Source: Lepidonotus clava (taxonomy: Eukaryota; Annelida; Polychaeta; Phyllodocida; Polynoidae). From it: a stretch of 64,000 nucleotides of DNA. A model generated the notes under the pieces. That model did not search any database. It was given only the letters and a program-made list of their open reading frames with translations, and had not been told where the DNA came from. A program made the position numbers and the translations under genes. The stretch covers positions 9,940,114 to 10,004,113 of the forward strand of contig OW387149.1 in assembly GCA_936440205.1 (NCBI GenBank), written 5' to 3'. This document shows, piece after piece, positions 11,490 through 22,342 of this stretch (position 1 is its first letter; every line of letters begins with the position of its first letter).

Positions 11490-13165
11490 CTGATGCAGCA
11501 GAGGGGGCACTCAGCTGATGCGGCAGAGGGGCACTTGCTGATGCAGCAGAGGGGTCACTTGGCTGATGTGACAGAGGCAGAACTTGGCTGATGCAGCAGA
11601 GGGGGCACTTGGCTGATGCGACAGAGGGGGCCCTTAGCTGATGCGACAGAGGGGGGCACTTGGCTGATGCGACAGAGGGGGGCACTTGGCTGATGCGACA
11701 GGGGGCACTTGGCTGATGCAGCAGAGGGGACACTTGGCTGATGTGACAGAGGTGGCACTTGGCTGATGCGGCAGAGGGGGCACTTGGCTGATGTGACAGA
11801 GGGGCACTTGGCTGATGCAGCAGAGGGGACACTTGGCTGATGTGACAGAGGTGGCACTTGGCTGATGCGGCAGAGGGGGCACTTGGCTGATGCGGCAGAG
11901 GGGCACTTGGCTGATGTGACATATGACAGAGGGGGCACTTGGCTGATGCGGCAGAGGGGGCACTTGGCTGATGCGGCAGAGGGGGCACTTAGCTTATGCG
12001 GCAGAGGGGGCACTTGGCTGATGTGACAGAGGGGGCACTTGGCTGATGGGACAGAGGGGGCACTTGGCTTATGGGACAGAGGGGGCACTTGGCTGATGTG
12101 ACAGAGGGGGCACTTGGCTGATGTGACATATGACAGAGGGGGCACTTGGCTGATGCGGCAGAGGGGGCACTTGGCTGATGCGGCAGAGGGGGCACTTGGC
12201 TGATGCGGCAGAGGGGACACTTGGCTGATGCGGCAGAGGGGACACTTGGCTGATGCGGCAGAGGGGACACTTGGCTGATGTGACATATGACAGAGGGGCC
12301 ACTTGGCTGATGCGGCAGAGGGGGCACTTGGCTGATGCGGCAGAGGGGCACTTGGCTGATGTGACATATGGCAGAGGGGGCACTTGGCTGATGCGGCAGA
12401 GGGGGCACTTGGCTGATGCGGCAGAGGGGCACTTGGCTGATGCAGCAGAGGGGCACTTGGCTGACGCGACACAGGGGGCACTTGGCTGATGTGACATATG
12501 ACAGAGGGGGCACTTGGCTGATGTGACATATGACAGAGGGGGCACTTGGCTGATGCGGCAGAGGGGGCACTTGGCTGATGCAGCAGAGGGGGCACTTGGC
12601 TGATGCGACAGAGGGGGCACTTGGCTGATGCGGCAGTGGGCACTTGGCTGATGTGACATATGACAGAGGGGGCACTTGGCTGATGCGGCAGAGGGGACAC
12701 TTGGCTGATGCGGCAGAGGGGGCACTTGGCTGATGCGGCAGAGGGGCACTTGGCTAATGCGACAGAGGGGCACTTGGCTGATGTGACATATGACAGAGGA
12801 GGCACTTGGCTGATGCGGCAGAGGGGCACTTGGCTTATGCGACAGAGGGGGCACTTGGCCGAAGCGACAGAGGGGCACTTGGCTGAAGCGACAGAGGGGG
12901 CACTTGGCTGAAGCGACAGAGGGGGCACTTGGCCGATGCAGCAGAGGGGGCACTTGGCTGATGCGGCAGAGGGGGCACTTGGCTGATGCGGCAGAGGGGG
13001 CACTTGGCCGATGCGGCAGAGGGGGCACTTGGCCGATGCGGCAGAGGGGGCACTTGGCCGATGCGGCAGAGGGGGCACTTGGCCGATGCGGCAGAGGGGG
13101 CACTTGGCCGATGCGGCAGAGGGGGCACTTGGCCGATTCGGCAGAGGGGGCACTTGGCTGATGTG
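11490..13165. repeat. 25-bp minisatellite with a longer variant unit
   Basis: About 67 copies of a 25-bp unit GGCACTTGGCTGATG followed by CGGCAGAGGG. A variant carrying an insertion GTGACATATGACAGAGG recurs at irregular intervals, so some higher-order amplification has happened. The most homogeneous copies are at the right end (about 12950-13150), where GGCCGATG replaces GGCTGATG. A 25-bp unit shifts frame each copy, and three units make 25 residues. This creates overlapping minus-strand open frames up to 532 codons rich in PSAPSAASAKCPLC. They are not genes. Confidence 0.92.
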
Positions 13166-14202
13166 AATCTCGCAGGTAACGGGTTATCTCTGTCCGTTTT
13201 ATTTTAGTGTTATATGCCATATTCTAGTCATGCTATATTAATTTAAGTTGGCATACTTATTGTAAGGGATGTTATGAATCATTACAGTAAAAAATGGGAA
13301 GTAAGCTTTAAAATTTTGAAAAGAAATATCTTAGGTATCTAAGTCTTTACACTGATCTATCTCATTGTTTCTAATCAAAGCAATCTTAGTCAAACCCATT
13401 ATTTACAAAAAAAAAAGAAAATAAAACAAAAATCAACAAATTTACATTAATTAAGAAATTAACAGCAATTATTTTAGTTAAAACACTATTGAATTAAAAC
13501 ATAAATCAAATCGGATAAATGGATAAAATAAACCAGTTGAATTTTGATGATTTCGGTTTTGATTTGATTAAATCACTAATTTGGAATAAGATGGCATCGG
13601 AATCAAGGTACTTTCAATTAATGAGAGAAATTCAGAACTTCATAAATAACTATTTGATATTAATAAATAACTATTTGATATCATAACAACTTTTAGTAAT
13701 TCTGCTATATCCAGACTTTATCACATTGATCAGTGGAGTTATTTTGGTTTTTAACACATTCCAACATTCATTTCGACTTAATGGGAAAGGTGGGGACTTA
13801 AATCACCAACGAGTGCACTAAAGACCAAGTTCACCAGTATTCATGTCAAGGACTCCTAGCAACGGGCGACTGCACGCATGAAAAGGGAAAAGCCACTGCT
13901 CATCTGCTTTAATTATTTTTATTATATAAGAGGTTTACCGTATTCAACATGTACCAATGAGTTTGTAAAACAATGCTAACAAATTCACTTAATTGGTTCA
14001 TGACAACGAGGCAGGGTTAGAAACATGTTATGAAAATTTATTATACATTTCCCCAAAACAATATTGAATGAAAATTTCCGATATCATCAACGAAGAAAAA
14101 GAAAAACACGCTTTTTCCCATAGAGGTACATAATGCTTTCCAACAAAGGCACATTATTTCCATATCATATTGTTTATAATGAAAAAAACAGATAAATATA
14201 AT
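13166..14202. other. gene-free AT-rich sequence
   Basis: Nothing beyond A/T-rich simple sequence is recognised. Confidence 0.4.
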
Positions 14203-14425
14203 TAGTTCTTAGAAAGGAACCTTATGCGGAATGGCTTAGAGATGATGTAAGATATACTAGGACATCAAATAGAGTTGTGTTCAAAAGCGGTCCCATATTA
14301 TTGGATCTATATAGACGTAGTCCGTACTATATTGGAGCTTTAATTTGGGATAGTATCCCAAAGCAAATTAGTGGATGTGAATGATAGTTTCTTTTAAAGA
14401 ATGCTATTACTCGTTACAGGAATGG
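14203..14425 (+). pseudogene. non-LTR retrotransposon (LINE) C-terminal remnant
   Basis: Frame 14220-14385 reads RDDVRYTRTSNRVVFKSG, then YRRSPYYIGALIWDSIP. After a stop and frame change the text FLLKNAITRYRNG follows. The pattern (R-S-P-Y-Y-x-G, then hydrophobic-W-D/N-x-hydrophobic-P, then F-K/N-x-x-hydrophobic) is the usual end of LINE reverse-transcriptase polyproteins. Only this tail is present and it is broken by at least one stop and one frameshift, so it is dead. Confidence 0.55.
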
Positions 14426-15359
14426 ACAGAACTTACCTTAGTTTGTCCATACATTGGTAAGTGATATTTAAGTGGCCATTACTTCTGGGACATGATATGA
14501 CTTGCAGCTACTGCATAAAGATGACAAGGAAGAACAAGGAAGACAAAGAAGAACATGTAAATGATTGTGGTTAACAAAAAAAACCGGATTGGTGTAGACC
14601 CTTAGAATCAACACGGTGACACAGCCTTTTTCGTGATTTTTGCATAAATTCCGAATTTCCGTTTTTGACTAAGAAAGCTTGATTAAAAGAAAGGCCACGA
14701 GTAGGGAACCTCATAATGTTCACCAACTGAATTAAAACTGGTTAGGTAAGACTAAACCTTTGTAGAACTGTTAAAATATTTTTCATACTTCTTCAGGGAA
14801 GTAAATAAATGGTGAAAGCTGACGGCTATCTCCGATTTTTTCATGGACACCCCCATATTTGATACACTAGCAAACATTGGAGACATTATTTTCTTGTCAT
14901 GATTTTAATAAACATTGTGCGGATGCATATTGAATAGCCTTCGTATATTGAATGGCCTTTCTTAGTCTTAAGCATTACTAAAGATTCAAAATGTCATACA
15001 GAGATGCAATTTCTCCTCCTAGATCTTTTTTCGGGATTTCCAGATTTTTCTCTGGCAGAAAGGCCTTATGATATTTTTAAATTTACTGTCTAATGCATAA
15101 ACCGTATAATTCTGTAACTTTGGATTCTTCTTCCTAAATTACGGAACGTCTCTCACAAATTTCCGGATTTTCATACATATGTCCAAAGAGGCATCTCTGG
15201 TCCTATAAGTTGACAGGGCAGACACATGCTTCAGTGATTACCCTAACCCAGCTAGTTCTGATGCTTGACTTGTAATTTCACAGGCCAGTTTAAATGTTGC
15301 TAATTTTGCTAAGAATTTTTCTCAATGCTACATAATTAGTCCCATTAATGTTTAAAACG

Positions 15360-15650
15360 GGCAGTAAAATTGTCATGTGGGAAAATAGACTTAACTCAAA
15401 TAGATGTTTACCATTAGGCTCCAAATAGATGTTAGATATTAGGCTCCAGTGATTCTTTTGACCAAGCCATCTCTTTGGGTACACGTAATGGTCCGTATCA
15501 TAACCAAAGGGTTATCCTGAAGTGAACTACGTTTTAGGTGAACACAATTCTATATAAGTGCAGTTGACTAGCTGTTGACCCTGCAACCGAGAATGGTACA
15601 AACAGATCTCAGTTATAGAGCATGTATCAGTAATTACCAGAAACTTCAAT
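15360..15650 (+). promoter_or_regulatory. putative promoter and first-exon block, copy upstream of gene A
   Basis: This block is alignable with 29700-30020. Both share AACTCAAATAGAT, then GGTT(A/G)TCCTGAAGTGAACT, then TAAGTGCAGTTGAC. The 15.5-kb copy has a good TATA box, TATATAAG at 15551-15558, about 30 bp before a conserved segment. One copy lies 6.7 kb upstream of sulfotransferase gene A and the other 4.5 kb upstream of the diverged gene. A shared promoter with a first non-coding exon is the inference. A dispersed repeat is the alternative. Confidence 0.35.
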
Positions 15651-15743
15651 GGCCCGTTGCACAATACCGATCGTAACAACGAATATCTTTATCCATCAAG
15701 TAATGCGTAAGTATCTATTTTTGTGCTATTAGATATTAGATAT
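15650..15743. mobile_element. MITE-A left end, interrupted
   Basis: It begins TGGCCCGTTGCACAAT with CGTAACAACGAA following, the terminal sequence of the MITE-A family described at 21430-21726. Its right end is not found; MITE-B starts at 15744. Confidence 0.55.
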
Positions 15744-16020
15744 AGGCCATATTCCACTGTGCGGCATTTTGCTTGTTATAGGGGTGTTCAGCACGTCCGC
15801 AAGTAAAATCAAGCATCACAAGGTGGAATATAGGAATTCATTTGCGGTGGTCCTTGCGGTGGTCTGAACGCAAGGACCACCACAAATGAATTCCTATACT
15901 TTTCTGTTGAATGCTTGCGGTGGCAGAAATGAACAGGTTCCTTTCTGAAATGCAAATTGCTTGCAGTGGCTATAAAGAACACCGCTAGTGGTCACCCACC
16001 ACATAGTGGAATATGGCCTT
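15744..16020. mobile_element. MITE-B copy 1, with internal hairpin
   Basis: It is bounded by inverted AGGCCATATTCCACT(G/A)TG termini. It contains an internal copy of the same motif (GGTGGAATATAGG near 15822) and a nearly perfect hairpin with 28-bp arms at 15831-15858 and 15869-15896. CTTGCGG-like CpG words recur inside. No coding capacity, so it is non-autonomous. The target duplication is not resolved. Confidence 0.75.
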
Positions 16021-16805
16021 TTTGCCCAATATAAATGATTAGCAATGCTTGATCAGATATTATGTCTGACAGAAGTTGTTCAATTATGTATGTAATCATG
16101 TTGAACTACATAGTTATGATATTAAAAAATATTTATGACACAAATAACTTCAGTTCAATAGGCAAAAGCCATTGTAGTGCTATAGATTTTTTCCAGATGT
16201 TAGAATCGATATTCTTGTATATAAGTCGTTTCATAGTATTATCAATTGTGTATATAGTACGCTGTTTACAATGAATGATGCATAGTATTTAAAGTAAATA
16301 CATAATCAATAAATTACTAATTGGGGGTACGGACTGTACAATTATTATATTTTGGAATATAGACAACAATGAGTGCAACATCTTGATCAGCATAAACATC
16401 TCATTTTGTATTCCTTCTATTATGATGTACCACCAGTTAAGAGTTCTGGCTAGATATTATAAATGTTATTTCATATGAAGTGTTGTACATTAATATGACA
16501 TATAATATTACCATTACACTCTGAATTTGCCACAAGAGTTGCATTTTGGTGAACTAATGAGAATATAGGAACAGACAAACCAACAGGAGGTGAAAGAAAA
16601 ATATTCAGGTTTATTTTTAGTTGTTTCTTGTGTCCCAGATCTATAGTTATGTATAGGTCTGTTGTGGGCAGGTGTGACCTGTGCATGGACTGGACACGCT
16701 TGACTTGGCCTGTCTGCCAACCTGTAAAACTGGGATATGGTCACCTCTCACAGCTACCAAATGTTGTCATTTTTCTTATATTAAATTGAATCGGTTTTGC
16801 AACTT

Positions 16806-16908
16806 TACTTCTATTGTAATACAATCTAATTTTGTGAAAGTATGATGAGCCAATTTTTTAATGTAATACAATCTAATTTTGTGAAAGTATAATGAGCCAA
16901 TTTTTTTT
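16806..16908. repeat. two 48-bp tandem units
   Basis: Two nearly identical copies of a unit with TGTAATACAATCTAATTTTG and TGATGAGCCAATTTTTT lie next to each other. Confidence 0.85.
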
Positions 16909-17105
16909 TTTAATTTTCCAATTTAATTAGTAAGATTAGGCACAGGGGAGTTATAACAGTGTGGATAAACACCTGGATATGCCCATGTGGTGGCGGTTCC
17001 TTCATTTGTTTCTTTTTGGCAGGGTGCCAGACATTTTTTTAATGTAAAATTCCTGGGCCCGGAGCGCCCATGAAAACTTTTACTATAAGCATGCCTCCCC
17101 TTTTG

Positions 17106-17127
17106 AAAATTCCTGGATCCGCCCCTG
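17106..17127 (-). mobile_element. hAT-like transposon terminus
   Basis: AAATTCCTGGATCCGCCCCTG matches the terminus at 1414-1432. A related CCTGGGCCCGGAGCGCCC lies 60 bp to the left. The full element is not delimited. Confidence 0.4.
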
Positions 17128-17129
17128 CT

Positions 17130-19760
17130 GGCTGTCGGTGCGGTGTAAAAACCTCCATCCCTTAGTCACTCCACACCCACTAAACTGGTCTGATGGGCCC
17201 TTACCTGAGGCCCCTACAACCTGAAAGGGGTATCCACCAGGTTATATGCTATTTTGAGGGTCCAACGAAGACACACGTACAGGTTGGCGTTCACGGGACC
17301 AATTTCTAAAACTCCCTATTGATTTCCCTCCATTTGCCTCGTTCTATGTGACCCTGTTTGTCGTGTGTATCCAAGCTTGACCTTGCTCTTTGGAGGGTGA
17401 ACTTCACCTTACTATGACCTTGACCATGCTTTAACCCATACTACAAACAGTAGGTAGGGCAAACCAGGATAGCATTCCATAAACATTTCATGATAATTAT
17501 CGAAAGTCAAAGCAAGTCTATAAAAATGTCACAATACTCGAAAAAATATCACCAAGGCCTCACAGCAGTATCTTTACTATACTTTTAAAATATTGTGGAT
17601 TTACAAATATATATAATATCACAAAGATTAGTATATCAATATATATATATATATGTATGTGACCAAGGAAGAATGCTATATTGTTTATAAGTTGATTAAA
17701 AAAAATTGAAAATCAAAAATTCCATATGGCGATAACATTTTTTTGGTATCGTATCGTATCCTAAACAGGATTGGTGCAAATTTTTTATGGAATGCCCCCA
17801 GGTAACGGACCTGTTACTATAGATCTGGTCAGGAAGAAACAGCTCATTTCGTGTTCCTTTATTGTGACGTAGCAATTGTTAGGAGTTCTCACTAGATATT
17901 TCAAATGTTTTCTATATGAAGTGTTGTATATTAACAGGACACATATTGTCAGCACACTTTGAATGTGCCACTAGAGTTACAATTTGGTAAGTTTGCGAGA
18001 AAATAGGAACAGGCAAACTGATAGGAGGTGACAGAAAATGTACAGGTTTCAGTCGTTTCTTGTGTCCCAGATCTATAGCCTTGGGACACCACAGGGCAAC
18101 CTATCTGGGCCAAGGTGAGGGCTAGAGAGTCCTTAGAAGAGTCACGGTTCAAGTTTCATGTCTATTGCTAACATGCATATGGGCCTAACTTGGTTGGGGT
18201 CACTCTTTAAAGACTGAAATATTATAACACCAGCTTCACTCTAGCTCAGGCAGACCAGTCATGAAGACCAAGCTCACCTTTCCTATTGATAATCAGCAAT
18301 TAGAAGCTGTTAAGGACACTCCATAATCTCTTGATCAGTGACATTGATTTGTTAAGTGAAGACTTGTTGAGACACAAGAGGTAGGCTTCAAAGTTTGTTC
18401 TGCATTGACCTTACTTTAGTTTGCCAATCTAACTGAATGTAACTTTCCTCAAACTGATTGAAACTGTATTTTGGACACATATGATTTATTATTGGGCATA
18501 ATACTTGTATTCAAACCTATCTAATTGGACGTAGTCCTAAGTTTGAGAGAAAATCAAGAATTTCAGGATAAAATACCATTCAAAGACTAAGTGTGTGCAT
18601 ATTCAACACATAGGAATACTGCCCACTTTGCTCTGCTCATAACTTTCGTTTTATTTTCCATTATGATTCATATATTCTAAAAATAGTAAAGGACATTCTC
18701 GGATTCGGCACCCCCTCGTTGATATGTTGTGTGCCTTATCTCTGCGATTTTATTTGGTGCAAACAACCCCATGGACACCACTGATAAGGCTATGGGAAGG
18801 GAGAGTGGGAAACATTTAAACACTGAAAAAATATACTAAAATGATTCATTCATCTCCAGAAATTTCACAACATATGTGTAAATATGATACAAATAACATA
18901 CATGAAAATTAGAGTACTGCCATTCTGTATTTTTCAAGGTGTAGAGAAAACTGTTTCTTAACCATTGAGCCCATGGGGTGGTATTCACCAACGTTCACAC
19001 CTTACTGTAGCACCACCTACAAGTGCCTGGATTACCGAATCCGAGAATGAGGAAAACCATCCTTGGCCTAAAACTAGATTGGGCATTAGAAAAATTACAG
19101 CCCTCGGTCTAGCAACCTCAGGCAGTATTTTTTCAATGCCCACTTCATATTCAGGTTCATGCTTTCAACCACAAACAGTCCCTTGATATTGGCTAGTCTG
19201 ATTGTTTAATTTGTTAACAAGTTTGTCTTTTGTTGGCCAGTTGGTTCAACCTCAGAAAGTAAGTATTCCCTTAATCCTTTATCAACAAAGATAATATGAT
19301 AAATTGGTATATTATATAAATTGATATTATACAGATGTAAATTATATAGATTTAGATACAATAGGGCATGTACAGCCAAATAGCGGTGCAAAAGGGCCTT
19401 ACTAGTACCAGCCAGGTGTACACAGGTAACACACCTTGACCAGCGGTCACTGCTACCTGTGATAAGTGCAGTGAGGCATGGCACCAGTGACCACTGCTTG
19501 TGCCTGTAGTTAGCATGCCAGGTAGCCACTTCCAGCTGCTATTGGCGAACACTCCCTATTAGGAAAACATTACATTTCAAGGGTTTTAAATATCTGACTG
19601 TCATTTTGGGACTTTCCTTTTTCCTAGGACACTTGGTGAGACAATTAATCAACACCACTGTATGGTCACTCTCAAGCTTAAACTTGTGCACCTACTCTAG
19701 TTGTACTATCCCTAGAGACAGTTGGCGAATAGAAACATAGGCATCACGTGAACAGTAATG
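17130..19760. other. intergenic or intronic sequence inside segmental copy A
   Basis: No coding region is recognised. Parts are conserved in copy B at 50805-51960, including CCTTGGGACACCACAGGGCA. Conservation follows the duplication and does not by itself show function. Confidence 0.4.
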
Positions 19761-19788
19761 CTTAACTGCTCAAAAGCATGTCAAGAGA

Positions 19789-19848
19789 AATACTCAGATC
19801 TTGATTGATGAAGATTATATCTTCATCAATCAAAATCTGAGTTGAATG
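19789..19848. repeat. short hairpin conserved in both segmental copies
   Basis: The arms TTGATTGATGAAGAT and ATCTTCATCAATCAA pair around a 3-base loop, with CTCAGAT/ATCTGAG flanks extending the stem. The partner at 53005-53060 keeps a slightly less perfect stem. It could be a tiny inverted-repeat transposon or a structured RNA. Confidence 0.6.
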
Positions 19849-20080
19849 TGTGTTTCCACTTTTACTTGTTGAGCCATGAATTGTCACACATATTATATTA
19901 TACATATAATTATTATAAAACATTGTAGCTCTATATTTTGCATTGCAATATTGCATCAATATGAATAAAATCAATGTGGGAAAACAGATCACCACCTTGA
20001 TGGCAAAGGAATGATTCAATATAAATACAAATTCAATACAAATTTTCTTCCTGTAACATGTTCAACTTTATTTTCCACAG

Positions 20081-20170
20081 GGGCTTAGCTTCCACAGCTT
20101 TCCTTCACCTAAATATCACATTTGGAGTCCATTTGAGCTTATGTTTCATTTTGCATAAAGTTACCTCAAG
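20081..20170 (+). other. putative 5' UTR exon of sulfotransferase gene A
   Basis: A pyrimidine-rich acceptor TTTATTTTCCACAG precedes the block and a consensus donor CAAG|GTAAGT follows it. The block, acceptor and donor are conserved in the paralogous segment at 53258-53346. It would splice to the acceptor at 22342, which directly precedes the ATG. A short upstream reading frame (ATG at 20141, five codons then TAA) lies inside. Confidence 0.5.
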
Positions 20171-20300
20171 GTAAGTCAACATAGTAATCACATCTGACTT
20201 TAAAAGTATGGCAGATTTCCAGGACTATAATTATACTAAGCAAAACTAAATTCCTGCAAAGAAAATGATCAAATCTGCCTAGGAAGCAATAAGCATGATA

Positions 20301-20520
20301 CCTATCAACTTTGGTTGGTTGGTTATTGGGGTTTTACACTGTATCGACAGCTATGGTCATATCACGGTGAGAACAAAGTCTTGACAATTCTGTCTTTTTG
20401 ATGATTGAATCTATGAAATGATTGTATCTATGAGAAGGTAGAGACCATACCCCTACACTTTTACCGAGGTAGGTGTTCATTTAATGTGCCGGGTCCCATA
20501 GGCAAGGCCCTATTAACTTT
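20301..20520 (-). mobile_element. SINE with 12-bp target duplication, copy A only
   Basis: The insertion at 20313-20508 is flanked by CCTATCAACTTT (20301-20312) and CCTATTAACTTT (20509-20520), a 12-bp duplication with one mismatch. Read on the minus strand it ends with GATATGACCATAGCTGTCGA and an (AACC)n-like tail, like the copy at 4238. Paralogous segment B lacks it (around 53470), so it inserted after the duplication. Confidence 0.75.
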
Positions 20521-20599
20521 GCACTTCATAACTTGGAACGTGTATGGATCAGTAGACATTCATTTATTTTTGTTGCCAAGATAGAGGAGGGGGGAGGGA

Positions 20600-21310
20600 T
20601 GAAGAGATGGTTTTGTTTACTGTTTTGTTTCCATACTGGTCATACATTTTGACCAATCATGTTTCATACATCTTACTCCTAGAGTGATTGATAACTTTAT
20701 TATACTTTAGGTTGATACAGGTCTAGTTTAGAATGTAATGCATGCCACATCAAATCTGAGTGATAACCAGCCATTTATACCACCCTCGGGTGATAAATGA
20801 AAGTAGTTCATGTGGGCAAGGTGCATGAATACAAAGTGTGCATCACATGAACAGCCGCGAAAAATATTATGTCATAATGTGTTATTCAATGCATATATTC
20901 TACACAAAAATATGTATGATTTTCTATTTGTTTGTGTAGATCTATACATGAAGCACATGATAAAATGCATAAACATAGTAAAAGGCGTAATAATTCCTAT
21001 GTTCGCAACGTGGGCGATTATGGGCAAGTTGCAAAACGGACGGCTGTAGTAGTCCGGCGCATCGTGCATGGAAAAATGCATAGAAAACACATGAAAAAAT
21101 GCATAAAAGCAGTGGAATTTGGCAGTTATGTTTTCTTAATTATTGTAATCCATAACCAACCTCAAAGCGGGTCCTAGGGGTAAGCACCCCTTGGCAGGAC
21201 CCAAATATCAGCCTGCATGTGTCCCTGTGGGCCTTGCACTTAGCCCGATATTGGGGTTCCGCCTCAGGGTGCTAACCCCCCCTCGTACTCAATTTTCGAT
21301 TGTTTACAAC
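20600..21310. other. sequence private to segmental copy A
   Basis: It has no counterpart in copy B. Short open frames overlap on both strands near 20810-21177 but have no recognisable domain. The text GGGTCCTAGGGGTAAGCACC and a later GGGTGCTAACCCCCCC are inverted-repeat-like and may mark a transposon end. Confidence 0.35.
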
Positions 21311-21429
21311 CAGTCAATTGGAGATTGATAGGGTGATATGAATTTTATGCAATCTATGGAGACAATGACTGTTGCCTGTTGTTTGGCTATAAAGATATAC
21401 TGTAAGCAACAAAATCTTCTCACCACCAG

Positions 21430-21726
21430 TGGCCCGCTGCACAATAGAATTTCGTTGTTAGGATCAAACAAAGATATCTTTGTTAAAGATATCTTTGTTA
21501 CGATTTTACAAACATAGTAAAATCTCTGGTTCTAATGAATGAAATTGAATTCTGTACATTGATGTAAAAAGAAAAAGAAATTAAGGACAAATCAGTAAAA
21601 GTTACAGCTCTCTGGCTGCATTCTAAATATAGAAAACAATGTGTATAGACCATCCTTGTTACGAAAATATTAATGTTGTACAAAAAAATTATTTTCGTTG
21701 TTACGAACCTATTGTGCAACAGGCCA
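21430..21726. mobile_element. MITE-A copy 1
   Basis: It has inverted termini TGGCCCGCTGCACAATAGAA and its counterpart GTGCAACAGGCCA, followed inward by TTCGTTGTTA. The length is about 297 bp. Five other copies in this window have 3-bp target duplications (CAG, CTG or CTA). Here the flanks are CAG and CAA, so the duplication is imperfect. It has no coding capacity. Confidence 0.8.
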
Positions 21727-22342
21727 CAAGTGCACAGAGTGAATGATAAACCAACAGTAATTTGCCAAATCCTGCATCAGTCATGTACTTGCGAAGGCCT
21801 AGGAGGGGATACATAACATACACTTTGGATGATTTTAGAGATTATGATAGGATTTGCATACCTATACATGTGCTTTTCCCCATGTGTCTAGGGGGCTGTT
21901 ATGATCTTAGGGGTATTAGATAACCACTTTTAATGGTTGAGGGATCCGAAAGCTGCTAATTGTTCAAATATGACAAATGTTTCCAAAATTAAATGATAAA
22001 AAAGACACGCTCATGTAGAAACGCGTTCCATGAGCCCAACTCAGGTCTGTAATAAAGTATATATGCAATAGAACTAACTTTAACTTGACTAATGCCTTTG
22101 TCAGTAACCATTTAAATCAATGCAAATCCACCAAGTCTTCTTTGTTTCCCTACAAATTTATTTCAGTACCCTTGTATAACTGTTGTTTTCTGATGTAGTG
22201 CTCAAGATTTTGTAGTCTCTTTAAGTAAGGTTTAATCAAAACAGAATTTGATTGAAGTGAGCCTTACTCAAAGAAAATCAGATTGTTGTCTTGTCTTACC
22301 TCATGTCCTGGATGTATTTTGTAATTTTGATATACTTTACAG
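21727..22342. other. intron-like sequence upstream of gene A
   Basis: No gene is seen. The last 35 bp (branch-like TTTTGATATACTTTACAG, acceptor AG at 22341-22342) are conserved before gene B. Confidence 0.45.

Noticed and set aside
11555-13153. A 532-codon minus-strand open frame rich in PSAPSAASAKCPLC
   Set aside because: It follows a 25-bp tandem unit that cycles through all frames. Overlapping long frames occur on both strands, which is a repeat artefact.
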